Origin: Apostichopus japonicus
Lineage: Eukaryota > Echinodermata > Holothuroidea > Aspidochirotida > Stichopodidae
DNA length: 64,000 nt
Reading direction: 5' to 3'
Assembly (NCBI RefSeq): GCF_037975245.1
Contig: NC_092569.1
Span: 12,575,001-12,639,000 of the forward strand
The position numbers were made by a program, and so were the translations under genes. The notes below the pieces were generated by a model. That model did no database searches. It saw only the letters and a program-made list of their open reading frames with translations, and was not told the DNA's origin. Shown here piece after piece: positions 47,057 to 61,503 of the stretch. Positions within the stretch are counted from its first letter, which is position 1, and every line of letters starts with the position of its first letter.

Positions 47057-47402
47057 ATTCTAGTCAGGGTCCATGTAGATCAAATTTCTATAGCACCCAA
47101 AGTAAATCTCAACAACGTTATCATCCAGACCTTAGCAGTTATTCTCAAATTTACCGTAAATGCCGTTATAATGGCGTTTTGTTGTCTGGGGAACGCTTAG
47201 CTCGTCGAATGACAAAGGGGTAAATAATACAGTATAAGCACCTGGCTGCACGTCACATGACCCGACCCTAGGTTGTTTGTACATTTTGTTTTCCTACGGT
47301 GAGAGTTCTAGACAATATCAAATTCGAGGCTCCTGACGCGAATTTGTTAGGCAAAATGGATTCCGATATGGCTCGAAAGACATGGGATGTATCTAATAAC
47401 CA
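47057..47402. other. Unique stretch after unit A
   Basis: No gene or recognised repeat. Confidence 0.5.
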
Positions 47403-47740
47403 GGGGCGTCAATCCGATTTGAAACGTGGGGGGGACGGAATCGATTCGAGTATTCCGGCCGTAAGTACTATCTAAGCGGAGCGCCACCATCGGTTGGCGC
47501 GTAGCGTACAAGAAAATTTTTCTTCTGGCAGACCCCTCAGATTGCAGGAAACGGCACTTCCCGTGCATTATGGCAGAAAGCAACACCCCTAAAATTGATA
47601 AAAATTTCCGGCAATTTTTTATTTTGGGAAATATTCTCGAAGGAAGTGATCGCCATTTATTCCTAAGTTTACCAATTCCTCGTCTCCCAGAAGCGCCCAA
47701 CATTTAAGATATCGAAACATTTTCGTGTTGGCTGATCCAT
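47403..47740 (+). mobile_element. MITE end fragment (CAGGGGCGTCAATCC) with core module
   Basis: Starts CAGGGGCGTCAATCC, then a G-run and copy 5 of the shared module at 47466..47560 (ACTATCTAAGCGGAGCGCCA, GTTGGCGCGTAGCGTAC, CCTCAGATTGCAGGAAACGG). The matching inverted end GGATTGACGCCCATG is seen at 51013..51028, so the two may bracket a larger nested element. Confidence 0.6.
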
Positions 47741-47753
47741 GATCACCGCCCAT

Positions 47754-48405
47754 CAAGGGCGGCGGAAGCACTTTTAATCGGGGGGGGGGGGCACCGACAT
47801 CAAAGGGCACTTTGCAGCAATTCGATTGGACTGATGCAGCCTTATATTTAGTACCCTTTACAACTCTTATTGTATTATCTTATTTGTGTACACACATCAC
47901 TCCATCAACGCCCCCCCCACCCCCTCTCAAGGAAAATATGCATACTAGCACTGCAATATCCAATGTGCAAATTGGGAAACAAGGAACAAGTTTTCTTTTG
48001 AGACAAAATGAGGCGAAATCATGCTAATTGCTAATGTAGGAATCTTCCGAATTAGAGTTTATTTCTTGTTAATATCTTAACAAATTTGTTTCATTCGAAA
48101 TAGCTTTGAGATTGACCCACAGAAATTCACTAAGAGTCAGAGGCGTAGCCAGGAGTTGCAAAGTTGTATGCACGACTATCTGAGCGGAGCGCCACCATCG
48201 GTTGGCGCAGAGCGTAGTAGAAAATTTTTGGTTTTACAAACCCCTCAGATGGCCGGAAAAAGGCCCTTCCCGAGTGTTCATTCTGGTTCCCTGGCCTCTT
48301 GCTAACTTGAGACACCTCAATTTTTATGTAGAAAATGGGCACATTTTTAACCTGGGGAAAAGTGGGGGCACGTGCCCCCTGTGCGCCCCGGTTCCGCCGC
48401 CCTTG
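47754..48405 (+). mobile_element. hAT-type MITE, CAAGGGCGG family, copy 2, perfect TSD
   Basis: Ends CAAGGGCGGCGGAAGC and GGTTCCGCCGCCCTTG. Perfect 8-bp duplication CCGCCCAT at 47746..47753 and 48406..48413. Carries core module copy 6 at 48174..48265. Close to copy 1 at 8011..8653, so the family was recently mobile. Confidence 0.93.
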
Positions 48406-48815
48406 CCGCCCATGCCCGTGAGAAGTGGTGACTGGGTGAAGAAAAAGCCATGCCGTTTGAAAACATGGGCAGAAAAAGTGAAAGTAGCGAAACCTAAGGT
48501 AAAACGCGCGATAACGAAGTGATTATTTTCCAGGTTAATTGAGACTGTATCAAACGCGAGCTTAGGACAAACATATTCAAAGGTAATGGCATTACTAATC
48601 CCGATATGTCGTCTTTGAGGTGTGTGGAAAATCCGCAACGACCATCAAAGAGCAATTGAATATTTAGTCTACTTTTCGATTTCGAAAACACTTTTTTTTA
48701 AATTATGACAAAATTTTATGACACCTTTGATTTTTTTTTGGGGGGGGGGCTGTGCCCCCCGGGCCCCAATGGGCACGACGCCACTGACCCCAGGGCCTCA
48801 GATATAGGCCCATTG
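48406..48815. other. Stretch between MITEs
   Basis: Includes a MITE end (G-run, then GGGCACGACGCCACTG near 48769..48785). No gene. Confidence 0.5.
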
Positions 48816-49169
48816 CAGGGGTGGGCAACCTTTTGAATGAATGGGCCAGATTTTAGGAGTGAAAGATTGACAGGGCCGCACCTAACCAACGGCCTGCTGC
48901 TGATTTCAAACCTTTGATTCCGGGGACGTTCAAGCAATAGGTGTGTGTACTTAATCTGTATTCACAAAACCATAATGTCAATACAGTCCTGTTGATAATT
49001 AATGGTGATAATAGACCAACCTGACAGCATCATAAGTGCAGATAAATTCTAAGCAGCTAGCTGGTGATGATGCAAAATAGATTGATTTTTTTCTTTTTCT
49101 TGAGACATCTCACAGGCCGCAAAAAAATCACTGGCGGGCCGCATGTGGCCCGCAGGTTGCCCACCCCTG
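48816..49169 (+). mobile_element. hAT-type MITE, CAGGGGTGGGCAAC family, copy 2
   Basis: Ends CAGGGGTGGGCAACC and GGTTGCCCACCCCTG. Body matches 9217..9556 (TGGGCCAGATTTTAGGAGTG, CCTAACCAACGGCCTG). No clear target duplication. Confidence 0.88.
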
Positions 49170-49676
49170 GTCTATAGGAACGATGTCCCAAAATTTCCCG
49201 GACATATAGGCGAAGGAAGCTATCCGCCGCGACTGCATGTGAGTTTCTCGACTTTCTGTCCTGGGAGTCATACCACAAAATGGTGCATTTCCTCATACGC
49301 CATTATTAATAATTTAAATAACTAACTAATAAGGCACAGCCCATATCCGAGTTCGTATAGCGAGCTTAGCGCAAATTTGGCGCCAGCATGTTAAACCAGG
49401 TTGCTAGGTCTACGAGAATACATTTACATGAAATTTGAAAACAAGGATAGCAAGACAAACAACTTTTATTATGTTTTCAGGACCTCACACATGCGCATGT
49501 ATCGTCAGACTTAGAATAGGTCCCATGTGAGTGGTGGCTAAAGTGATGAAGGCATGAAAATAAATCAGTGGTTGTTCGTTGGAGTCCTCAAGCAAGTTAC
49601 CTCGGTTGCTAGGTGGATTTGCATCTGGTTATCGGGTGAAATCTGGTCGGAGCGTACTATGTAACCACCATGTACC
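49170..49676. other. Intergenic stretch
   Basis: No gene or clear repeat. Confidence 0.45.
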
Positions 49677-49677
49677 C

Positions 49678-50532
49678 AGGGACGTAGCTAAGGCCTGATG
49701 ATTGGGGGGGGGGGGGTGTAGTGGCTGAAAATCGGTTTTGAAGCCAGAAAATTCCAACTGCTGCTTTGTACCCCCCACCCTCCCGCTACTCGTCAACGAT
49801 ACGGTCAGTGCCAGTCAGAAAACCCAATCTTTCGCGACTGCACTTCTGTTACGGACTTGTTGCGATACATTTGTACCCACTGGCACTCATTTCAAAAACT
49901 TATTGGCCCCCCCCCACCCCAACCAAATATTTTTGTGAAATTCGGGCAATATGCTGATAGCTTTTTGGATAATTTGCAATGTGTTTTTCAGTGGTTATAC
50001 TGATATTATTATTATTACCCAACAATTATCACCAATACGGAAGGGTAATAAGACGGAAAATGATTGTATGCTATTTGCATGCGATGTAAAAACCGATGCA
50101 TGCCTGTATGATATGCACATGATCATATGTGTTGCGCGCGTAGCGCGCGAAAAATTTTGGTTATATTTTTCGGGCAAGTCGTTACAACCCCCCCCCCCCC
50201 CCCACAAAACAAATTGGGCTCCTACGCCTATGACGGTAGTTCTATTAGGCATTTTTTTGTAGTATTCAAAATCATAAGAAGTTTTGTACGGTGGAGTATA
50301 ATAATCGCGAGAAACAATTTCCCAAAGTGGCAAGGAAAACGTGGTAAATATGACAGGTTAAAGGTCAATTTTGACCGAAATTTTAAAAAATTTTTACATG
50401 AAAAGGCCTAGATAAACTAGAGTGCGACAGTCGGAAATTCCGACTGTCGCACTCCAATTTTCCAACTAGCGTCAGTTTTACCATGGCTTGGGGGGTGAGA
50501 CACACCCACACCCCCTCTAACGACGTCCCTGC
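49678..50532 (+). mobile_element. MITE-like element with CAGGGACGT ends
   Basis: Left end CAGGGACGTAGCTAAGG, right end TAACGACGTCCCTG. Long G- and C-runs inside. The right edge abuts the end of a hAT transposase fragment. No target duplication was found. Confidence 0.55.
50420..50454. repeat. Perfect 17-bp palindrome with 1-base centre
   Basis: GAGTGCGACAGTCGGAA, A, TTCCGACTGTCGCACTC. All 17 pairs match. Confidence 0.95.
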
Positions 50533-50859
50533 GCGGTGAATATGGAACACGATCACATGGTTCAGCCTCTGTTGAGTCATGGTGCTCCGTAGCCTTGTCT
50601 TCAAACGCCTCAAAGCACTAAAAGATCTCTCGGCTTCCGTCGAACTGGCGGAGGAGACGAGGAGCAACCGCAAGAGAGCTTCGACTTCACCAAACATAGC
50701 CCGTACCACTGGATTCATCAACTTGAATATTTGTCTATACCCTTCAACCGACGACGAATAGAACTGGCCTCGAAATAAAGGCAGACTAAGCTTAAGAGAT
50801 TTGGAGAGCTCGGGGTACCAACTCACGAGATCTGGGTGGAATTCTCCATTCAGCAACAT
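50533..50859 (-). pseudogene. hAT transposase C-terminal fragment (dimerisation domain)
   Basis: On the minus strand: LLRLLLVSSASSTEAERSFS, ALRRLKTRLRSTMTQQRLNH, VIVFHIHR. This is the hAT-family C-terminal dimerisation signature (xxPASSxxxERxFSxxxxxxxxxRxxL). It breaks off after FHIHR where the CAGGGACGT element begins. The frame is open upstream to at least ~50930, but the DDE core and zinc finger are not present. It could have supplied hAT activity for nearby MITEs only when intact. Confidence 0.85.
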
Positions 50860-50939
50860 TGAGTGATATTCGAGGATATGAATCCTAAGATGTGTAAGCC
50901 GTAACCAAATAGAGCCACGACACTACTCTTTTTCCAAAT

Positions 50940-51030
50940 TTGTGGGGGGGACATTTGATATTGTTTCCCCCATCCATCGAAATGTGGGGGGGACGTGTCC
51001 CCCCGTCCCCCCCTGGATTGACGCCCATGC
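50940..51030 (-). mobile_element. MITE end (GCATGGGCGTCAATCC)
   Basis: C/G-runs and an inverted GGATTGACGCCCATGC end, matching in inverse the CAGGGGCGTCAATCC end at 47403. Confidence 0.6.
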
Positions 51031-52733
51031 TAATAACATAGAAACTGTTCAGAGTATCGATGAAATATACAAGTATGACAAGCAGCAGCAACAAGAAGTA
51101 CTCGCTGCTAAACCGTGGTCCAAAGAGTGAGGAGCATATAGTATATAGAGGCATATGTGTAGGCTAATTGTAAAGCTTAGGCTGTACTGTTTACCGTTGG
51201 CATTAAACGCAAGCTGGCAATAATTGTAAGCTATTATGCAAAATATACTCGCGGAACAGGTACTTGTATCAATATCAACAAGTTATGGGAGGTGATACTA
51301 ATAATACTGGCTGTGTTGAGAAGTTAAGTAGGCCTTACCTTTTAGCTCTGTTTAACATCAATTGATGTTATTCTAGTGTTCTTCATATTCTCTTTTATTT
51401 CTGCCCATGTATGAATATTTTCTGTACAACTTGCATATGAAAATTTTTATCTTGAACTTTTACCCAAAGGCTAGGCCCTGCTAGGACTATTTGAGCTATG
51501 CTTTAACACAAGAAATAAACTTTCATTTTGTGAAATTTTAGATTTCATGTTGCTGTTATGTTGATTTATCATACTGTATCCATGCTGACTGAACCAAGCT
51601 TAGCCAACCAATGTAAATTTATGAGCCTACATTCTGGGGACACCCAGTGCAATTCTGTGTGCATAGTCATGACCCAAATCAAAGCACTTATTCTGATAGT
51701 ATGACTGTGAGCAGTATGAATATCAGGTTTCTAATAGATAAAGTTGAGCTTTAGGATCTGTTTAAACTGTCGATATGAGTGCATTGAAGAATGGCATGAG
51801 AGAACAGTGTATATAGAGGTGCGGAGACATTACAAAATTGTCCATACAGGCTGCCAGGGAAGGTTTGTGTTTGTTGTTAATGTTATTGAATGTCTTATGT
51901 TACAGAACATTGGGGCATTTTAGGTTGCATCAGTGGCGGAGAAACAGGGGGGGGGTTGGGTTTTTTTAACGCCCCCCCACTTTTTGAAGAGGGGGGTTGG
52001 CCCACACAATCAACCCCCCCTAGTTTTTGCCAGTAATGTTCTATTATAGCCTATGTTATGTGCTCCAAATGGCGTAATAAATCAAATTATTAAATTTGAA
52101 ATTGTTAAAGTCATTTCAACCTTTTACCTGGTAGGCTACATCAACAATTAACGACCGAAAACTGAGTTAGAATTGACCCACACATTATTTCTAGCCCCTT
52201 TCCCCCACCTTACGCATTGGAACTTGTAGCTCATAGCGCTAACTTCACCCCACAACAGACATACACAAAATAACGTTTTGTTGCTGTTGAATAGCTTTGG
52301 AACTGTATACACTTGCCAACTTCAACGAGGTGAAGGAAGGAAAAGAAAAAGAAGAAAGAGAGAAAAGGAGAAAAGGATGGAGTAGAAAATACGGCAAGAA
52401 AACGGGAAGAGAAAGAGGAACAGTGACAAAATTATTCGAATTTGTAAAGCAAACAGCAGATATCACATCATATCATTGAGCATGAAAATGGCGTTCCACG
52501 ATAAACAGCCTCCAAACCATGGGCATCCTGGTGAGGACAGCGGGACACGTCCCCACCAACTTTTTCAGTAGTGGGGACATGATATAACGTGTCCCCACCA
52601 ATTTGTCTTGACCAATAGCTGCATTTCAAGTTCCCCTGTATTGAACTTTGGCGCAGTTTGATCCAGCATTGTGCAAATGACATGCGGCAGTTCTCATTTT
52701 ATTGCATTTTATCCACAGTTGTTAAATATATAT
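51031..52733. other. Stretch between duplication copies, no gene
   Basis: Contains a CAGTGGCGGAGAAAC MITE end at ~51932 with G- and C-runs, a purine-rich tract (52328..52425) and a doubled GTCCCCACCAA phrase (52539..52605). No gene recognised. Confidence 0.55.
52328..52425 (+). repeat. Purine-rich tract
   Basis: About 100 bases, nearly all A and G on the plus strand (GGAAGGAAAAGAAAAAGAAG). Gives a false Lys/Glu/Arg-rich frame. Confidence 0.85.
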
Positions 52734-53947
52734 TGACTATATATTTCTCTGTCAATTTACGAACCGTGCATATCAGTGCTTAGCAAAAGTAGTCTCTTAG
52801 TATACTACTCACTGCAATGTATATATTAAGATATGACATACATTCTGGTGCTAGTTAATAAAAGAAATAAACTTTCAGTTCTTTCATTTTTTGGGGGGTC
52901 GGTTGAGTTTTGTCCAATTTCAGTGGTTTGATGTCAGATCCATTTCGAAGGATTGTTAATGATCCGTGTAGATATATACCTTATTTATTTCATTTAGTAA
53001 AATCATTTGTCGACGTTTGTAATATGTAATCACGTTAATTAAGTTAAATTTCACAAAGAGAAAAATTTTGTGTCGTGTAATAGCAACAATGTATATATAA
53101 ATAAATAAAGCAAGTTAAGCTCTGTTTTCACAAAACTGCCATTTAAAACATGAAGCTACATGTTTGTGTATTATTAAAGTGCAATTAGGCTAATTGATTA
53201 CTATAAAATTAAAGTAAACGTCATTTGATGTTTACAATGGTAGACTCTTATCGATTATATGTAGAAAATCCTTGTTTGTGAAATTTGTTTTCTGTAAATG
53301 GTCTAGTCTTTTCACGAAATATCACGATGATTGTTTTCGTAAATTAACACACAAATGCCGAGGTAGGGGGGGGGGGGGCATAACCATTAAAGTAAAGCTT
53401 GAATACTTGAAACCGTCATATACATCTTTAGATATGTGTTCAATATTTTACGAAATTTATTCGCTTTTGTGTAAACACTGTATTCGGTACACCGTTCTGT
53501 TTAATTAATGCCAACTGCCGGTACATGGGCAGACACTTCACCTATCCGGCGTGTTTACGTCGAGGGTAAAACGGCAAAATAGGGATTCATTTTTCGTTTC
53601 TCGTGTTTTTTATATTTGTTTTAATATTTTTTAATGAATATTATTCTTAAATCCATGTTTGTCTTCATATCGTCGGGAATGCTAGAGACTTTTCAAATAA
53701 GTATTTTTTTTGGGGGGGCATTGGATCACTTAAGAGTTGGTAAACCAATAGAGGTTGTATTATTGAGGTGCACAACATGAATGAGATTGAGTTGTATTTA
53801 ATACTCTCAACTCCGTTCAATAGATTCGTTCTTGAAAGAGCTCACATGTAAAAGTCTTGTTATATTATTTTATATTTAAAAAAAAAACAGAACATCTGCA
53901 AACAATGCAACATGGCGAGATTGGAACTACGTGGTATGGACTTCACC

Positions 53948-54153
<206 letters not shown>

Positions 54154-55627
54154 GTATACAAACAGGATATTAACTGCTTTCACACTGACAATGGTTCCGT
54201 ATACTGACACATCCTGATACAGAACAACAAAAAAAGACGGTAATTCTGCAAACGATGTAAATTTGGGTGCAGAGTATAACAAACAAGTCGTACATAGTAA
54301 CGGATCAAAAAGAAAAACAAAAAGCAAAGATCGACCTATGGTGAAAGAGCTCCAAGCTACAGTAGACCTATAACAATCAGTTCTGTAGACTCACTGACAT
54401 ATAGCCTATACGCTTGAGAAGTGAACAGCAATATAACTGTATAACAACATAAATGGGAATTTTTTGTCATAGGACAGTCATAGGAAAGAGGGACGATATT
54501 GCCAAGGAGAAAAAAAAATGGGAACTCCCCTTACAAATTTCCAAATCCCTTCAATATTTCAATTGTGCAATCAACATTTTCGGACAATATTATAATAAAC
54601 CAATATTACTGCAGCGAGAATGATAAGCTACACATATATGTCGTAGAAACTTGCTGCCTGGTTAGGAGGGAAATCAAAAGGAAATTATTTGAGAAGAAAT
54701 ACAAAACGGTGAAATAGTTGAATTGAATGAGAGGATTAAATCAGCCAAGACTCTCGCCGGACATTTTACTGCGTCTGCGTTGCGCCTAACAGTGTTTTAA
54801 TTCCTGATGAATCGACCTATGGCAAATTCAATTGACATATATAGGACTTTGTTAGCTCTGTCGTGGTCTCATTTGAAAACATTGATAAATGCCAGTAAAT
54901 TATGAGATTTTTAAATCATATTTAAGCAGCCGGTCTCAATTTACAATTATACTTTCACCTTTTCCGAACACCGTATATTCTTAAGACAAGTTGAAGTGAC
55001 CGTAATTACTGTTCCAGAACCGAGATAGGTTATATAGGCCAATATGGTCTTCATATTCCCCAGCTGAAATGAATTGAAGCTAATTACCTATATAACATTA
55101 TATAAACGTGATACAAACCATCAGATGTGTATCAATTGGCGGTTTTAGTGGTTCATTACCCAACCAGGGCCCCCAATGTCCCCCAACTTCACCTCGAAGG
55201 ATTGGCTCAGGCATGGCTGAGCCAACGGATCACAACTTTCAGTCATGTAAGATGACCGAGAAGAAGCAGAAGGTTTCTACATTCGTGGATTTGCGTCCAG
55301 TACAAATTAGTAGAAAGGATTGATAATAAGGACCCACAGTGTCAGCTCTTACTCTTAAACAGGCCGCCCTGATATCCTTTATAGCTACTCACCAGTGATG
55401 ATGCAAAGTGCATTGCTAAGAATTATTAAAATGCAAAAATACAGAATCACCGGGCAACAATCCATTAACTTATTATTCTTACACGTATATAGCCTACTCA
55501 TTATTCTAAAATGTACGGTACTACAAGAAAACCTATATATAGGACAGAACCGAACAAAAAACTCACGTAAACAACATGAGTTACGTAAAATACTGTCTTA
55601 AAATACTTTAGAAACAACATTGATTCC

Positions 55628-55883
<256 letters not shown>

Positions 55884-56990
55884 TAACTGAGGAATAATTT
55901 TTGAGTAACGTACAGCAAACGAATGTCTGTGTCACAAAGGCGTAGACCATATAATGACGATTTCACTATATTTATTTCTTTTGAAATTCGCTTACCGCAA
56001 CTGCATTTATCTTGAACTGAACTACTTGTGACCTGTATGGCTATGGGGTGGTTAAAAAATGACAGAAACACAATATTAGTCATGATAAAATAAAAAAGTT
56101 TCCAATAATCACACTGCTACAGATAGTCATACGTGTTGCCATTTCAAAGTTGTTCAACGCAATTTGGAGTGGATCGTAGGATACGAGATTTGAATTATCC
56201 CGCTCTTCTTACTTCGTTTCTGGTTAGCAATGTCTTCAGTTACAGAAAGATGTCAACAATTGAATGCTTACATTTCTTTCAGGATTGTACAATAAAATAG
56301 AGGGCGACGTTCCTTCTTGTAGTTCCAATTTAAATGTCGTTCGAGCTTAGCCAAACTTACAGTTGTCGTACCACAATCAATCGTTCCATTGACTTACACA
56401 CTAAGATCGTCACTTTCAAGGCCCGCTAAAGCATAAATATAAGTTTTCAACTGGCATACCCATCCACCACATGCAATCTGGGGGCATGGCCTGTCGTGGC
56501 ACTGCACTTTTCCATACCATAACCGGTTGGATCTTGAGCTATAAGAGGAGCAAGTTTAGCATACTGAACCCCAACCCTTCATCTGCTCACTCGGAGCATT
56601 ATTCACATTTAGCCAAAGAATTTCTTAACTGCAGTGCTCTATATCACCTCCAATCCTCCATATTTTCGCATCATCTTTTCATATGCTCTTACAAATGAAG
56701 GCAGAAAAACATACTGAAAATATGCCAAAAAGAAGCAATTCAGTAGGATATACACTACGGTCATTGTGGCATGGAGCCTTTATGCATTCTTGTCTGCGTG
56801 ATTTGGAATGATCAGGAACTCGTATTATTATTGAACTATTATTTGAACCCAAGAACCAACAGGCTAGGCTGGCGTGATGGCCAGGTTGGTTATTCGGGCA
56901 GCACTGCGTGGCGGTGATCAGTTTGCTGCAGGTCATGTGAAACTCGCCGGCATTGGACCTGCACAACTACTGACCATCGGTGTATACGCA

Positions 56991-56994
<4 letters not shown>

Positions 56995-57030
<36 letters not shown>
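56995..57030. repeat. (TA)n tract, B/C boundary
   Basis: Short TA tract marking the unit junction. The equivalent tracts at D and E starts are longer. Confidence 0.97.
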
Positions 57031-57033
<3 letters not shown>

Positions 57034-58503
57034 GCTACAAACAGGATATTAACTGCTTTCACACTGACAATGGTTCCGTATACTGACAATTCCTGATACA
57101 GAACAACAAAAAAAGACGGTAATTCTGCAAACGATGTAAATTTGGGTGCAGAGTATAACAAACAAGTCGTAGTAACGGATCAAAAAGAACAACAAAAAGA
57201 AAAGATCGACCTATGGTGAAAGAGCTCCAAGCTACAGTAAACCTATAACAATCAGTTCTGTAGACTCACTGACGTATAGCCTATACGCTTGAGAAGTGAA
57301 CAGCAATATAACTGTATAACAACATAAATGGGAATTTTTTGTCATAGGACAGTCATAGGAAAGAGGGACGATATTGCCAAGGAGAAAAAAAAATGGGAAC
57401 TCCCCTTACAAATTTCCAAATCCCTTCAATATTTCAATTGTGCAATCAACATTTTCGGACAATATTATAATAAACCAATATTACAGCAGCGAGAATATAA
57501 GCTACACATATATGTCGTAGAAACTTGCTGCCTGGTTAGGAGGGAAATCAAAAGGAAATTATTTGAGAAGAAATACAAAACGGTGAAATAGTTGGATTTG
57601 AATGAGAGGATTAAATCAGCCAAGACTCTCGCCGGACATTTTACTGCGTCTGCGTTGCGCCTAACAGTGTTTTAATTCCTGATGAATCGACCTATGGCAA
57701 ATTCAATTGACATATATAGGACTTTGTTAGTTCTGTCGTGGTCTAATTTGAAAACATTGATAAATGCCAGTAAATTATGAGATTTTTAAATCATATTTAA
57801 GCAGCCGGTCTCAATTTACAATTAATTTCACCTTTTCCGAACACCGAATATCCTTAAGACAAGTTGAAGTGACCGTAATTACTGTTCCAGAACCAAGATA
57901 GGTTATATAGGCCAATATGGTATTCATATTCCCTAGCTAAAATTAACTAAAGCTAAATACCTATATAACATTATATAAACGTGATACAAACCATCAGAGG
58001 TGTATCAATTGGCGGTTTTAGTGGTTCATTACCCAACCAGGGCCCCCAATGTCCCCCAACTTCACCTCGAAGGATTGGCTCAGGCATGGCTGAGCCAACG
58101 GATCACAACTTTCAGTCATGTAAGATGACCGAGAAGAAGCAGAAGGTTTCTACATTCGTGGATTTGCGTCCAGTACAAATTAGTAGAAAGGATTGATAAT
58201 AAGGACCCACAGTGTCAGCTCTTACTCTTAAACAGGCCGCCCTGATATCCTTTATAGCTACTCACCAGTGATGATGCAAAGTGCATTGCTAAGAATTATT
58301 AAAATGCAAAAATACAGAATCACCGGGCAACAATCCATTAACTTATTATTCTTACACGTATATAGCCTACTCATTATTCTAAAATGTACGGTACTACAAG
58401 AAAACCTATATATAGGACAGAACCGAACAAAAAACTCACGTAAACAACATGAGTTACGTAAAATACTGTCTTAAAATACTTTAGAAACAACATTGATTCC
58501 ATC

Positions 58504-58621
<118 letters not shown>

Positions 58622-59876
58622 ATGCGATAAATGGAATGAAAAGTATTTTGAATTCAAACACAATTTTCTAAGTGATGACAAACTTTGAAATTGCTCTTAT
58701 GTGTGAAGAACAGAACACCCCCACCCCCTCCCCCCCCCCCTCAAAAAAATCGTGATATATATATCTCCATAACTGAGGAATAATTTTTGAGTAACGTACA
58801 GCAAACGAATGTCTGTGTCACAAAGGCGTAGACCATATAATGACGATTTCACTATATTTATTTCTTTTGAAATTCGCTTACCGCAACTGCATTTATCTTG
58901 AACTGAACTACTTGTGACCTGTATGGCTATGGGGTGGTTAAAAAATGACAGAAACACAATATTAGTCATGATAAATTAAAAAAGTTTCCAATAATCACAC
59001 TGCTACAGATAGTCATACGTGTTGCTATTTCAAAGTTGTTCAACGCAATTTGGAGTGGATCGTAGGATACGAGATTTGAATTATCCCGCTCTTCTTACTT
59101 CGTTTCTGGTTAGCAATGTCTTCAGTTACAGAAAGATGTCAACAATTGAATGCTTACATTTCTTTCAGGATTGTACAATAAAATAGAGGGCGACGTTCCT
59201 TCTTGTAGTTCCAATTTAAATGTCGTTCGAGCTTAGCCAAACTTACAGTTGTCGTACCACAATCAATCGTTCCATTGACTTACACACTAAGATCGTCACT
59301 TTCAAGGCCCGCTAAAGCATAAATATAAGTTTTCAACTGGCATACCCATCCACCACATGCAATCTGGGGGCATGGCCTGTCGTGGCACTGCACTTTTCCA
59401 TACCATAACCGGTTGGATCTTGAGCTATAAGAGGAGCAAGTTTAGCATACTGAACCCCAACCCTTCATCTGCTCACTCGGAGCATTATTCACATTTAGCC
59501 AAAGAATTTCTTAACTGCAGTGCTCTATATCACCTCCAATCCTCCATATTTTCGCATCATCTTTTCATATGCTCTTACAAATGAAGGCAGAAAAACATAC
59601 TGAAAATATGCCAAAAAGAAGCAATTCAGTAGGATATACACTACGGTCATTGTGGCATGGAGCCTTTATGCATTCTTGTCTGCGTGATTTGGAATGATCA
59701 GGAACTCGTATTATTATTGAACTATTATTTGAACCCAAGAACCAACAGGCTAGGCTGGCGTGATGGCCAGGTTGGTTATTCGGGCAGCACTGCGTGGCGG
59801 TGATCAGTTTGCTGCAGGTCATGTGAAACTCGCCGGCATTGGACCTGCACAACTACTGACCATCGGTGTATACGCA

Positions 59877-59880
<4 letters not shown>

Positions 59881-59922
<42 letters not shown>
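59881..59922. repeat. (TA)n tract, C/D boundary
   Basis: TA tract at the unit junction. Confidence 0.97.
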
Positions 59923-59925
<3 letters not shown>

Positions 59926-61395
59926 GCTACAAACAGGATATTAACTGCTTTCACACTGACAATGGTTCCGTATACTGACAATTCCTGATACAGAACAACA
60001 AAAAAAGACGGTAATTCTGCAAACGATGTAAATTTGGGTGCAGAGTATAACAAACAAGTCGTAGTAACGGATCAAAAAGAACAACAAAAAGAAAAGATCG
60101 ACCTATGGTGAAAGAGCTCCAAGCTACAGTAAACCTATAACAATCAGTTCTGTAGACTCACTGACGTATAGCCTATACGCTTGAGAAGTGAACAGCAATA
60201 TAACTGTATAACAACATAAATGGGAATTTTTTGTCATAGGACAGTCATAGGAAAGAGGGACGATATTGCCAAGGAGAAAAAAAAATGGGAACTCCCCTTA
60301 CAAATTTCCAAATCCCTTCAATATTTCAATTGTGCAATCAACATTTTCGGACAATATTATAATAAACCAATATTACAGCAGCGAGAATATAAGCTACACA
60401 TATATGTCGTAGAAACTTGCTGCCTGGTTAGGAGGGAAATCAAAAGGAAATTATTTGAGAAGAAATACAAAACGGTGAAATAGTTGGATTTGAATGAGAG
60501 GATTAAATCAGCCAAGACTCTCGCCGGACATTTTACTGCGTCTGCGTTGCGCCTAACAGTGTTTTAATTCCTGATGAATCGACCTATGGCAAATTCAATT
60601 GACATATATAGGACTTTGTTAGTTCTGTCGTGGTCTAATTTGAAAACATTGATAAATGCCAGTAAATTATGAGATTTTTAAATCATATTTAAGCAGCCGG
60701 TCTCAATTTACAATTAATTTCACCTTTTCCGAACACCGAATATCCTTAAGACAAGTTGAAGTGACCGTAATTACTGTTCCAGAACCAAGATAGGTTATAT
60801 AGGCCAATATGGTATTCATATTCCCTAGCTAAAATTAACTAAAGCTAAATACCTATATAACATTATATAAACGTGATACAAACCATCAGAGGTGTATCAA
60901 TTGGCGGTTTTAGTGGTTCATTACCCAACCAGGGCCCCCAATGTCCCCCAACTTCACCTCGAAGGATTGGCTCAGGCATGGCTGAGCCAACGGATCACAA
61001 CTTTCAGTCATGTAAGATGACCGAGAAGAAGCAGAAGGTTTCTACATTCGTGGATTTGCGTCCAGTACAAATTAGTAGAAAGGATTGATAATAAGGACCC
61101 ACAGTGTCAGCTCTTACTCTTAAACAGGCCGCCCTGATATCCTTTATAGCTACTCACCAGTGATGATGCAAAGTGCATTGCTAAGAATTATTAAAATGCA
61201 AAAATACAGAATCACCGGGCAACAATCCATTAACTTATTATTCTTACACGTATATAGCCTACTCATTATTCTAAAATGTACGGTACTACAAGAAAACCTA
61301 TATATAGGACAGAACCGAACAAAAAACTCACGTAAACAACATGAGTTACGTAAAATACTGTCTTAAAATACTTTAGAAACAACATTGATTCCATC

Positions 61396-61503
<108 letters not shown>

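Noticed and set aside
52297-52479. Lys/Glu/Arg-rich frame
   Set aside because: Translation of a purine-rich low-complexity tract.
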